NCBI GenBank assembly: GCA_964020155.1
Contig: OZ026565.1
Coordinates: 1,263,501 to 1,327,500, forward strand
Reading direction: 5' to 3'
From: Chondrilla cf. caribensis
Lineage: Eukaryota; Porifera; Demospongiae; Chondrillida; Chondrillidae
DNA length: 64,000 bases
Shown here piece by piece: positions 1-12,490 of this stretch. Position numbers and translations under genes: made by a program. A model generated the notes under the pieces. That model saw only the letters and a program-made list of their open reading frames with translations. It was not told the origin of the DNA and searched no databases. Numbering within the stretch: position 1 is the first letter of the stretch; each line of letters starts with the position of its first letter.

Positions 1-2750
1 GGAATGACCCCAAATCTGCTGATGTAAAGATCAGGCGAGCAAATTTGGGAAGGGGCCGAGCACCCTTACCTTGCGAGCACTCCTCCTGCAGGTAGCGTGT
101 GACCACTTATGGGTGGTGGTATGCTGAAGGGATGTTCCATTTGCAGGGCTGGAGGGAGCCATGGGGGGGGGAAGCCTTGTCTCAAGCCTTGTGAGAGGAG
201 GTGGGTGAAGTGCTTATCCGGGTGAGCCACCAGGGCTGCATCCCAAGCGGGGAGGTTGAGAGGAGATTGGGCAGGTGGAGGAAGGCGGTAGATTTGACTT
301 GCAGGGTAGGGATAAGGGTTAAGGAGCTTCTCGAGGTCATTAGTGTAACTGTATACATAGCAGGAACCTGGGAAAGGAGGGGAGGGGGGAGTGAAGCAGT
401 AAGGCCAGTCCACGTGCCTGGGATTGGGGGCTGACAACACTGTGAATTCAAATGAGGAGAGAGAACCGACTCAGCCTTGCTTGGAACAGTGCACCTTTCC
501 GTTTGAATCGTAACAGCTACTTATTCCTTATTTATGAATTGTATCTGCTTATGTAGTTCCTTTTTCTAGACATCAGTACGAGAAGTGCCTTAAATTTGTG
601 TATTAGTTTATTTATATTATATTATAGACTAACAGATGTGCACCACTGTGGTTTAGATGAACCTCATAGATAATTATACGGAATTATTTGACCTGGAATT
701 CAATAAATGTAAATTATTGCAAGCATTAACTGGTTACGCAAAGTACAAGAAAAACAAAAACACAACAGAAGCGAGCCAAAAGTAATCTAAAAAGACTTCA
801 CGGTGGTGGTGGGTCAGGGACGCGGGGACACCAAGGCCAGTCAGCTAGAGGTGGAGGAGATCCTGGGGGTGTCGTGGTAGGGCTCCCTGTGGGCAATTCC
901 GGGCATGGTGGGGAGGGGTACATGTAGAACATATTATGTGCTGGAAGTTGCAGGTCGCTGGAAAGTGAAATACTCCGGCGTTCCACGAGATGCAGATTGG
1001 TTTGTCACCTCACTCAGGTGTCGGTCTTGGCAGTCCAGGAACTGGCTGGACGATGTCCACTCCCCATGGGCAGACATTGCTGGAGTGGTCTCGGGCCGAG
1101 CAGTACTGACAGGAGTTGCACCGTTGAGACTGGCATAGAGCGAGAAGAGCAGGCATAGAGCGAGAGATCGAGGGAGGCCCAATCCTCCACTGGACTTCCT
1201 GACACCTGCAGGCGGAAAGTCCGGTCATATGTTCGCTACCATTGTGCTCAAACTCGAGATGAGCACGCAGGATGGTGTTGGCGTAAGCCATAAACTGCCC
1301 CAACTTGCCTAGATGTGGCCAGCACGACAAATGTGTGGAAGCATATCATCCAGTGAAAACGTTAACGTTGCCGACCGTCTTGGATGGGCATTTGTCTTGG
1401 TGGTGGTGGTGGTGGTGGTAGGAGGTGCAACATCCACATGATGAGGTTGCAGTAGTGGCCAGAGCTTGGAGTAAGGGGGCGGGGAGGTACTCATGTAGCT
1501 CTATGAACTCCAGGGACTTGATGAGCTGAATGACTCGAAGGGAGATGGGTTTGCTTGTGTCACATACTGACCACTTAGATTACACCTGCATGGGCAGTGG
1601 GTATGGACCCTGCTGTCCCAAGGGCGGCCAACAGGGTGGTGGTATGCTGATCCTGTGAGATGGTGGCAATTGCTGAAAGGCTGATGCTGTCCAATGGACC
1701 CACTGACGAGAGCCAACCTATTTAGGGGAGTAGAAAGAGAACAGGCCCGGTAATACATGTATGCCACATAGCCTGCCGAACCCTTCTGTGCTACCTAATG
1801 CTCTAATAACATTGTTTGAGTATCCATTTGAGTGCCAATGAGTGTGAGGTGCCCCTGTACTATCTGGTCTCACTCATTGTCATGCCTGGAGGGGCGTGCG
1901 TGAAAAAATAGAACCTATAATTGCGGGTCCTGAGGGCCCTTGAAGTGTGCCTCCCATGCCATGCAAGGACCCCAGAGCCAAGCTCTTGTTATTTGTTGGA
2001 ATAGGTGAAGAACAGGAACCCTGACCGCTAGCCATAGACAGAGAATGGCACAATAAAGCTCCATTAACGCGTGCACTGTACTAAGGCCAAGAAAGCTTAC
2101 CCCCACATCGACCCGGAAACATAACCTACAAATGAAATAATCCCCAGTGCCAACATATGATAAGGACGGCCATAGCGTACAGTGACAGAATGTGGGGACT
2201 CACTGTGGGCTGGAGAGGGGACCAAACCACCGTGGAGTAAAGCTGATGTGGACCAGGTGGCTGTAGATCCAGAGCAAGAAGCGTGATCGTCCACGGGAAG
2301 TTGCGTGGCTGTAGTGATGAGGAGTGCTTGGAGCTGTTCCAGGGCAAGGAGAGAAGGCCATTGAGCTCGGTGTTCATGCTAGTAGTCACTGAAGCCCTTA
2401 CCAAGGGGTCTGCAAGGAGCTGCTAACCACGGAAAAGGAGGAAAGAACCATCCAAGAGGATATTATATTAAACCACTAAGTCAATTTTGTGAGGCAGCGT
2501 CTGCTTAGGTTGGGATCTCTGCAGAGAATGATGCGAACGACCCACGTGGCTACTATAGTACTGTCTGATGAATAATAGAGGTGTCCGGCCCTCATTGCTA
2601 TAAATGTTATCTCGCTGCACAATTAGCACTAAGCACCAACCCTTGCTATGCGCCTGAGGGCCAGTACTACACGTAACGCATTTGTAAATGAAAGTGACCT
2701 TTAGGAATGTAATCATAAAGCAGTATTCCTAACATAAAGCAGTATTCCTT
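1..2750 (-). mobile_element. Decayed retroelement (gag-like and RT-start-like fragments)
   Basis: No receptor homology is visible before about position 2750. On the minus strand, 1330-934 holds broken frames with a DWASLDLSLYA stretch followed by a C-x2-C...H...C cluster (CQYCSARDHSSNVCP), resembling the gag-like region that precedes pol in DIRS/tyrosine-recombinase or Ty3-like elements. Further along the same strand, 440-66 contains AHPDKHFTHLLSQGLRQGF, resembling the conserved N-terminal stretch before the reverse transcriptase in such elements. Gag-like then pol-like in minus-strand order supports one element whose pol continues past the window start. Frames are interrupted, so it is not functional here. 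The family assignment is inferred from motif memory and is moderate at best. Stretches 441-930 and 1340-2750 show nothing else I recognise. Confidence 0.45.
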
Positions 2751-2975
2751 TGCTCAAGGTATCAGAACTGTTATTATCCATTCTACGTATGTTGTGCAAT
2801 TAATGGTGTGTGTCCATAGGAGACCATACTGATAGTGATTTGAATATCATTATGAATTTAACTTGTTAATTTGTTAAGACAAGCTGTAACCATAAAATCA
2901 ACAAATTGATGTGTATGATTTTGCCTCATTTTGATGGTTTACCTGAAATTTTGAGTCTTGGGCTTCCTTGTGTAG

Positions 2976-5900
2976 ACACACAAACAGTGAACTTCACTTT
3001 GAGGTCAACTCTTCACAACATTGATTTTGGGCTAGTTGTGGATGGAGTGACTTTCTACGACTGTTCAGTGAGAGACAAGTGAGTGTATGCATGTACACCT
3101 CATGTACAGTACTCCCAACACACCTGTACTTCCTCTCTGTGTGTACATGACCTATTCTTCATCTCTTTAGTTGTTCTTCTTGTGTGAGTTCCTTGAACTG
3201 TAACTGGTGTCCAGTTGAGTTTGATTGTAGAACAAGTGGAGGTGACTGTAGCTCCAGTCCAGTGGTGAGTGGTGTACTGACATTCAATGTAGATGTTTCC
3301 TATCTCCAATCACTTGTTGCTTCCTTGTCCTCTCCCTCACCAGAGCACCAGTGGATCATGTCCACGTGTTCTACCTTCCAGTACTAATGATGGTAGGTAC
3401 TACCTTCACGAAGGTCTCTCCCCACCAGATGTGTCCTTGATACTGAATGCACAGAATCTGATATCACCAGTGAGTGTTGGTATGAGTTGTATGGTCTAAT
3501 GTACACATTGATGATGTGCTGTCTTGTACATCCAGCCTGTTGGGTACTCCTATCAGTGTGAGCTGAGTGATGTAGGAAGAACCTTCCCAGCTGTGGTCCA
3601 CAACAGCTCTACCCTTATCTGTAACATTGACAATACTGTGTCCATCCCACAAGCCCAGACTGAGTCTCCTCTAAGACTGTTGTGGAGTAACAACAACACA
3701 ATGATGAACTTTCCTATTGAGTCCAGCAGTGGAACAGATCAGAGAGGTTTGTTGTGTGAATGCACACTTGAATGTTTGTTGTTTGTTTGTTGTTTACATG
3801 TACTGATACCCATTTATATGGGTTCTTTGTATGTGTCACTGGTCGTCCTCACATGTACTGTTGCCATCCTCTCATTCCCTGTCTGTTCATACAGTTGTAC
3901 TCTACAGCTGTCCAGAGCTTGCTGTGGACTGCTCTAGTTGTATTGGACTGAACGACAACTTCAATTGTGCCTACTGTACCACTGCTAGTGGTGGATCTTG
4001 TATGCTGTCCACACTGAACTGCAGTTCAGGTTCTCTTGTTGAATCACCAAACTTTGACCAATGTCCAATTCCGATATTTGATGAGGTTTGTACACATGAA
4101 CATGACTGTGTGAATGCATGTATTGGGTAGTTATAGCGTAGCATCATATCCTCATCCATTCCAGACCTCTCCAGCGTCTGGTCCTGTTGAAGGAGGTACT
4201 CTCTACACCATCAGAGGTAGTAATCTTGGTGCCTATCCTAGAGAGAATGTCACTATTCTGATTGGTGGAAAGGAGTGTCCAATAAACTCAAGTACTGACG
4301 GCAGTCTCACGTGTGTTGTTCCTCCAGCAACATCTGAAGGAGAAGTAGGTGTGACCCTCAGTCGCAGTGGTGAAGTTCCTCATAATGTAGGAAGGTACAG
4401 ATATGCCGCTCCCGTGGTAACCATGGTGATGCCTCTCAAAAGTCCCATTGGAGGAGGCACTACCATATCTGTGATAGGTGTGGATCTAGACATTGGTAAT
4501 GTTGAGGGAACCAGTGTAGCTGTAGTGTTCAGTTCATCAAGAAAGAGACGGACATCATCAACACTGCCCTTGAGCGATGTGATGTAAGTACAGATCCCAT
4601 CATTGAACCTTAACACCCCAAGACACAGTCCCTCCCACTCTCCCTTCATACAGGGTGATCAACTCCACTCACATCTCGTGTAGAACAGTTGATGTATCAA
4701 GCTCTGTATCAAGTGGTCAGAGTGGGACTATCATTGTCAACATTGACGGCAATGTCTATTCTAATGGTAATGTTCAGTTAGAGTATGTCCAACCTGTGTT
4801 TAGTGGACTATTTGACAGCGCTGATATTGGTCGGGAGGAGAGTCTACTTCAAGGGTGAGTGTTATGATGGTGTTGTTCACTTTCTGTTGGTTACAAGCTG
4901 TTGTACCAACCCTGTCCCCTCCAGTGGTGGAGTTCCTCTGATTATTGTTGGTGCCAACCTGGATGCTGCTGTGTCTCCAATGTTGACACTCACTGCAGAT
5001 GGTGTCCAGCTGATCAATGTGGTGAGTGGATTCTGTACAATCATATACTAGGCTAACGACCCTATTCTTTAGTGTATAAACATGACTACACACAGTGAGT
5101 GTCGTAAAGACGTACGTACATGTACACGTACATTACATATTTCACTTTTTCCCTACAGACCTGTAGAGTGGTTTCACCCACTCAGCTATTGTGTATGATT
5201 CCTGAACTAACCACTGTCACTAGTGGTGCAAGTCTGGACTATTCATTGACATTTGATGATCAAGTATTGTCTAGTCTGTCCTCGGTCCAACCTCTGAGAG
5301 CAGTAGCTGATCCTGTGTTCAATGGATCTTCTCCAACTCAATATGCAGAGAACAGTAACCTACTTCTTACTATATCAGTGAGTACACCAGCGTTACGTCT
5401 ATGTTTAAAATTGAGTATTCGTAGAAATACACACTTTATGCAGTTCAATGTCAAAGAAAGGCTTAAACTATCAAAATGGTCATTTCTTGTTTTTATTGTG
5501 TACCTTATAACCATTTCTATGAAATTCATGTCCTAAAATTACGTACTTACACATGTGCCTGTAACCTGTCAACACACCCTATTATTATTGTGTAGATCAC
5601 TATGTACATACGTATGTGCGAGGAATGGGAAAGGAGGCCCACACTATCAAAGTTTTCATTGCATAGTTTTGTTTTACCATAATAACCATTACTGAGATTT
5701 ACGTATGTCTCAAAATTACGTTCATACACCTGTAACCTGTCAACCCTATTATTATTGTCTAGATCACCCTGTGCAAATGTACATATGTACATATGTGCAA
5801 CTGTATGGATACACCATAATTTGCTTCACATTTTACATGAACACCTTTTCACCACAGGGGTCAAATCTCAATAATGTGAGAGAAGCAGATTACAACATCA

Positions 5901-6019
5901 CTGTTGGTGGAGCACCATGTCCAGTGTTCAGGATCACTGAGAACAGTGTAGCCTGTACACCTCCACAAACTGGACCAGGTGGAATTAGGACCTCGCTACC
6001 TGTTATTGTGAGTACATGT

Positions 6020-6056
<37 letters not shown>

Positions 6057-7346
6057 CGTGTGTGTGTGTGTGTTTTGATCATTACCCTGACATATTATAT
6101 AGTACAATCAAATTCTGATGTAGTTAGTCCTAATTGGTTGCATATACCATGAACCAAAACCGATAAAGAATGTATAGCTATGTGCAGTCTATACACTAAA
6201 TATAATATGGCACATACACTCAGACTCTAAAATTTAAATTGGGAATTTTATTTAAATTTTAATACAATACTTCATTAATTAACAACATTGATACGCAATC
6301 TGCTTCTCACCACAGGTCACTGTTGGCAGTCGTGATGGTGTTCAAGTTGGCACTTTGGAGTATACAATAGATCCGACCATCATCATAGCAGTGTCTGTAG
6401 TAGGTGGATTGGTAATTGTTGGTGTTATTCTAGCAATCTTCATTATCTATTGCTTGTGTGGGTGCTACAAGAGGAAGACAATAAAAGCAGAAGCTCGTGC
6501 TATCGAACTGCAAGAAAGAATTGAAAGAGAAAGAGCGGAGAATCTGAAGAAACAAGAAGTACTCGAACAACAAGTGGAGAACATGGCTTCTCAAGTGGTC
6601 GTGGTGCACTCTCAGATGAAAGGTACTGGTTGGTGCATAGTAACCTTCAGCTCTGTTTTATGCAACAGTAAATGTCCTATCGGCCAGTATGCAATGACAG
6701 TATGAGAATCCATCACCTACCCACCACCACAAAAATAACTTATGTAATTCACTTGAGTGAATTAATTATTAAAATTTAATATCAATGTGTTAGAATGTCA
6801 CCAACTCAAGTTCTATTAGGATTGCTAGTGTCATTGACTATATTCTCCAAATATCTGTATTGGACTATAGAGCTGGTTCAAGGCAAGGGATCACCTGCCA
6901 ACTATTACAGTGAAGTTAAGGACAGAGAGTATGAACAAGTGAAGGATGCTGATGGATGTGCAGAGGTGAAAGAGGTTGAGGAGTACGAGGTGATGGATGG
7001 AGATGAAGGAGAAACTTCCACAAAACCTGAAGTACAGAAGAATGACCCTGAACAATACATGGATATGAGTGGGAACAACCCCCTACCTCCACCAGTGGTC
7101 ACCAGCCAGGAACCACCAAACCAGACCATCCAGCAGACACCATCTGATGAGGAGTGTGAGGTGAGGACCAGTGATGGAGGGGGTTCACGTCAAACTGCTG
7201 ATGAGAGCCAGTCATATGTCAACGAAGATGAAGACCCATCACTGAATGTCCATTGCCCATTGACCAAGAACCCAGCATATGGACTTCCACCAGTTGGCAT
7301 CCTTCAATCTGATCATGATGTCACTGATAATGGGACACAACAGTGA
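2976..7346 (+). CDS. Type B plexin-like receptor, exons 6-17 only (5' part missing)
   Basis: Twelve exons align one-to-one with exons 6-17 of the complete type B gene at 15738-24952: 2976-3078, 3171-3264, 3344-3469, 3536-3746, 3895-4085, 4165-4583, 4654-4854, 4925-5021, 5159-5377, 5858-6007, 6316-6622 and 6871-7346. All have GT/AG borders and the phases close to a TGA at 7344-7346, giving about 863 codons. They encode PSI modules (CSSCVSSLNCNWC; VDCSSCIGLNDNFNCAYC), several IPT/TIG segments, a transmembrane helix, a juxtamembrane coiled coil and a tail with one NPAY unit. The tail keeps a long acidic section with YMDM that the other B genes have lost. Exons 1-5 (signal peptide, sema, first PSI) are absent. 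Homology to B intron 5 starts near 2750, directly against retroelement sequence. It is either a truncated relic or uses an unknown 5' exon; the lack of any frame damage argues for recent truncation. Confidence 0.8.
6017..6073 (+). repeat. (TG)n tract at start of B intron 15
   Basis: A nearly pure TG microsatellite begins about 10 bases after the splice donor of exon 15. The equivalent introns of the other two B genes have TG tracts in the same place. Confidence 0.9.
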
Positions 7347-7815
7347 TATGATGATTGACTTCCCATTAATTAGTTGTGATAAATGTGTGTGGTACATACT
7401 TTAGTCATCAATTAATTTCATCCTCATAGCATAATATGCATAATAGTGTGATACTGCTGTCAGTTTTCCATGCATTTTGTAACTTGTTTTTGCCATCAAT
7501 TTACAGATTATTTTTGCACTTTCGTAGTTATTATATTATTATTGAATGTATACTGAGTTATAATTATTATTATGATTAAATTTAATGTTCGATTAGAATT
7601 AATTCGCATCACGTATAAGATGCATATGTATACATACATAATATATGTTATATTATATTCTATATAGAGCATATAGCTAGGGTATGCCTATATACTGTAT
7701 AATATTATACGGTTATATCTCATATATGAGGCAAGGTACGTATGAAATTAATGACGTGTGACGTAATCGTTCCCGTTTCGACAACAGACGCAGTTTATTT
7801 CACACAAGACTCGAA
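7347..7815 (+). promoter_or_regulatory. 3' flank of truncated B gene and promoter of chimera 1
   Basis: The 469-bp spacer between a B stop codon and an A-type start has the same length class and sequence as the spacers at 24953-25398, 36988-37430, 42088-42500 and 56398-56847. It should hold the 3' UTR of the upstream gene and the promoter of the downstream one. TGACGTAA (a CRE/ATF-like half site) lies at 7759-7766, 57 bp before the ATG, followed by a conserved TCGTTCCCGTTTCGACAACA stretch. No convincing TATA box or canonical poly(A) signal was identified. Confidence 0.5.
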
Positions 7816-8379
7816 ATGGCTTGCTTGGTGGACAAGGTCGGGATTTGTGTAGTTTTTCTAGTCGTAACATTAGGTAGCACTGGCGGATCTGAGATTTATT
7901 CCCTGAATGAGTACGTAGAAACCATCAGGACTCTCAAGGTAGCTTCTTCGGGACAGCTTCTGGTCAGATCCTCTAGAGCCGTTTACTAGTTGAACGAGAC
8001 CGGTCATAGAGAAGGAAGCAGACAAGTGAGAGCGATTTCTTTCCTCCAGTCTGACGACCTGTCGTCCGATACCGCCCTGCTCTGTACGAATACATCTTGT
8101 GAGCTAGTTCGTCTGAGCGACCTCAACAAGGAGATATGGTCGAAGAATGTAGCCATCGGGAACCCGTTGAGCGGGAGGGACATCCTGAGCATTATAACGA
8201 AGAAGTCGGACACAGAAATATCGTTGAACACAGCTCGTGTCAGTCCAGGAACAGATTCGTTCATCTTGGATATCATACGATACGATTTTGAGTTCACCTC
8301 AGATAATTACAGTGTCCAACCATCAAGATATGTTGACTATCACTTGGATAACGATCAGCTGTGTTCAGGTATGTGCGTG

Positions 8380-8380
<1 letters not shown>

Positions 8381-8424
<44 letters not shown>
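8381..8424 (+). repeat. (TG)n tract at A exon 1 donor
   Basis: The tract starts within about 12 bases of the exon 1 splice donor (CAG followed by GTATGTGCG). It is a microsatellite with no coding meaning. Confidence 0.9.
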
Positions 8425-8426
<2 letters not shown>

Positions 8427-9096
8427 TGAGTGAGTAAATCTATGGATGAGGATATTAATTATGCATCATATTGAATGTTTTTGTGTGTGATGATGTCATG
8501 TGTTTGTGCTATGTATTATGATTGTGCACTGTGGATAAGATTACTTGGTAATTTGCTGTGAACTTAGTATTCCTTTCTCGAAAATATGGTAGATTAATGA
8601 GTTTGGTGGACTAACTGGACATTTGTTACTTGATTTAGTCATCCATGCACGACTAAGTGGTATGTGTGTGTTGCATGTACCTGCATGTGTTGGATGTTTG
8701 CTCATGCAAGTACAATATCACACACAGACACACAGTGACTTATATGCATGATATTATCATAGCACTTAAATTGATGTGATGTAGTTCAGAACATGTTTAT
8801 TATAATAATTGGTATTGAATTTTTCTCATCATCAATAACAGTCCCTATAAGCAATATTGGTTGGTCTTGATTCCCACGACAAATTTCAACTTTCTGTGTA
8901 CATATATTATAGAATGCACAGGAGAATCCCATCAAGTATTTTCAGTGGGAGGTGATTCCTTCTATGTCGGTGTACAGCGAGGAGATGGTGGAAAGACTTA
9001 CTTCTACCACACCAACAACCAGGATGTGGGGTTGATACGACCAGGTAGAGGAAACCGATTCATATGCAGTGAAGAAGGCAGGTAAAGTATGTATAT

Positions 9097-9176
9097 TTTG
9101 AGTTCACCTCAGATAATTACAGTGTTCAACCATCAAGATATGTCGACTATCACTTCGATAACGATCAGCTGTGTTC

Positions 9177-9256
<80 letters not shown>

Positions 9257-9420
9257 ATGCGTGCGCGTGTGTGTGTGGTGAGTGAGTGAGTCTATAGATG
9301 AGGATATCATTATGTTTCATATTGAATGTTTGTGTGCGTACGTCACATGTTTGTGCTATGTCCATATTATGTTCACTGCAAACAAAGATTTCTTGGTAAT
9401 TTGCTGTGAACTTAGTATTA
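9097..9420 (+). repeat. Duplicated exon 1 end plus intron 1 start inside intron 2
   Basis: The 82 bases at 9097-9178 repeat the last part of A exon 1 (compare 8287-8368), followed by a TG tract (9179-9255) and intron 1 sequence. The copy has the GTGAGTGAGTGAGTC pattern found in the intron 1 of chimera 2 (43045-43065), so the donor was probably another array member, not the adjacent exon. It is a local insertion or conversion event. Confidence 0.8.
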
Positions 9421-10994
9421 TGCCTTATGTATATAATATGTAATAATGTTATGTTATTAACATTCATTTGTATATAGTTTAAAGTGTGGTAAACTAACAA
9501 CAGCTGACCATTCTCACTTCAGTCGAGCTCCCTCTGGTGACACACTCTGTCCTAGCTTACGATAATATATTATAGCAATTGGCAGACTATCTTCACTTCA
9601 TTAGCAATGACTGTATGTGTGTGTGCGTGCGTGCGTGTGTGTGTGCATACAATGTCATGCAACACTATAGGTTTCAGTGTGTACATGCATTGGATGTATC
9701 TTAAAATAAAATATATTAATAATAGTAATGCACTACTGTTCCCTCATCCCATGTATGTCTACATCACTTGACAATGTTATGTGTTGGGGCATCTGCTAGT
9801 GTGAATTTGAAATGTATCCAATATATTGCGTTTATTACACACTTTTGCACCTCTCCTCATGCAGGGATGTGGAGGGTCAGAGGCAACTCTTTCTTCTCTT
9901 CTGCGTGTGTCCTCACTCGAAGGAGGGGGTGGGGCAGTTACTGCTTTGGGGAGTGTCGTCACTAACCAGCACAGGTTTCTCCTGATAGTATTTGAAAGTG
10001 GCTCAATTCACCAGGTTTGTACCAGATAGCACTGCTGTATATATCATCAGTCCACAACTGCATTTTACAAGTTGAATTAACATTCGTGTCCATTCATATT
10101 TTATCACAATTCCCCTTACATAATCAGTAGCATAGGAAGTACATGTTGTACAGAGTGGATACATGATGTGGGTTCAACTGTATAATACATGCAACCAGGT
10201 AATTGTACATACCCTTGAATTGTTCTGTAACCACATTAATTCTGAATTTGCTGGTATTTTCCCATGTTCTCAGGTCAAAAACATGACCTGTTTATACTAA
10301 ATCTCAGGAATGAATCTAGTTAAAGCTTTAGTACAGCTGAAACTGAGAGAGGCAACAACATGTTCACATGAGAACTGACCTAATTCTAGCTGCTTTCAAA
10401 GTCGGCAATTCGTAGTCTACATTGGGGACATCGAAATGCACAGCCATTGTGACGTCCATGTTGGCAGGAATTTTATAAACTGACGGAGGCACTCATGCAT
10501 TAGTGCACGAAATCCGTAGGACATTTTGTTCCTAACAGTGTCCAGTTCAAATGCACACGTGTCTCACACCAAAAAGATTATTCAATTAAATGGGAGGAGG
10601 TCCTGGAATTTCTTATAGGTCATCCCAGAATATTTTGAAGCCAGTTTTAAATTTTGTGAGAATGGATACCATAGGATCAAACACCACAGATGTTACCTGT
10701 ACTCTGTGGTTTGTACTAGGAATCCAATACTCTTCAAGACAAGACTTAGTGGTTTTCCAAACAAATGGGGCTGCTCTCTCTCCCTAACTTAATTAGTTGG
10801 GAACCTTACAATACAATACAATTACAATACAAATGTATATTAGTAAACATGTTCAAAGGAACACCAACCTGTTGTTAAGAACCTGTGCTTGTACAAGTTA
10901 GGGTATATGAATAAAGTTAGATGGTGTGTGTTTAATATTTGAGATCTTGGAACCAGGCACACAGGTACACAGCTGTGTTTGCATTTTATATGTG

Positions 10995-11358
<364 letters not shown>

Positions 11359-12179
11359 TTCTCTCTATCAATGTAGACCGTGACCGTCACCAACCTTCCC
11401 AGTCCTCTGTCTGGAGAGTCCTTTCAGTGTGTGTTTGCTGGTTATGGCAGTGGAGAACTAACAACAGTCAGTGGAGACATGTTCTCTTGTAGTGTACCAA
11501 ATATACCATCCTTTGTGGGGGAAGGTGGGTATAGCAGTATGTTTACAGAGTGTATTTGTTCAATGTACACAATATAACACTATGTACATAATATACAGAG
11601 TGTATGAGTATAAAAGTCCTTGTAGATATGTACAAGAAGAAGATTGCCCATGATGTGTGCAGTACAAGTATATTCCACAGATCATAGACTCAAAATTTTC
11701 AAATAGTTGCTAAATTTCCTAATTGGCCAAATTAATTGCTGTCATGTTCACAAAGCATGTAGATTGGTAAATTGTGGGGACCCTAATGTAGTCAGTTCAA
11801 CATCAAGTCGCATTCCTTTGCTACCCACGGTGGTAGCAGGATATCACAGCTGTATCCTCACATTCTCTGTCGTGTAGTTTAAGTTGTGTGTTACCATAGT
11901 GACCATGAAAATCATATTTAAGTTTACCTCCAAATTTTGTTATTGTCATGCGTAACCACAGCAAATTGATGTGTATGCTGGTTGTCTCATTAGATACTTT
12001 AGTCATGTATGGGATATCTCCACTCGACATGCAGAAAGTCCTGATAGTACCTGGATTCACTTCTATTTGACTGAACTAAGATTGTTCACCAGGAAGGTTT
12101 AAAGCACTCCTGCCGTTCAACCTGCATATCGGGGTTATCCCTTAATGTACGTACTTATTAGGTATAATATGTGTGAGAC

Positions 12180-12490
12180 ATTATGTAATCCAAAGAACAC
12201 AATAATATCAATCTACATGTTACATGCATACACTACATATAGCAGGTTATTTTATATATTATTAAAGTTATTATTTAATTGTTGTCCAGATTTGCATCAC
12301 ATTCTCAGATAGAAACAATAAACATTGCTTGTTTTTGTCAATTCTTGAGTGATGAATATCATTACTGGCTTAAACTGGCTCAAAATGAGGAAGCCAATAA
12401 CATGTTGACTCATAATTTGGCTTCATTCCAGCTTGACCACTTTATTGTCTACTCAGACTCATGTCTGCACAATGTCCTAGCCTAAGGGTG
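12180..12490 (+). other. Chimera-specific insert with short open frame
   Basis: A segment found only in the three A/B chimeras (about 12180-12490, 45530-45840, 61610-61915) sits between B exons 5 and 6. Each copy has a potential acceptor (TTGTCCAG) followed by an open stretch with IETINIACF and LKLAQNEEANNMLTHNLASF. No family is recognised. Differences between copies include several amino-acid changes (for example Tyr/Phe/Ser at one position), which does not suggest purifying selection. Confidence 0.4.

Noticed and set aside
66..440. Proline-rich minus-strand ORF as an independent host gene
   Set aside because: It has a retroelement pol-start motif, overlaps other open frames and lacks exon structure; treated as part of the decayed element.
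6623..6705. Continuation of the coiled-coil exon into GTGWCIVTFSSVLCN...TV and a stop
   Set aside because: This is intron read-through after the GTACTGG donor. Splicing 6622 to 6871 keeps frame, matches the type A gene and leads to the conserved tail.
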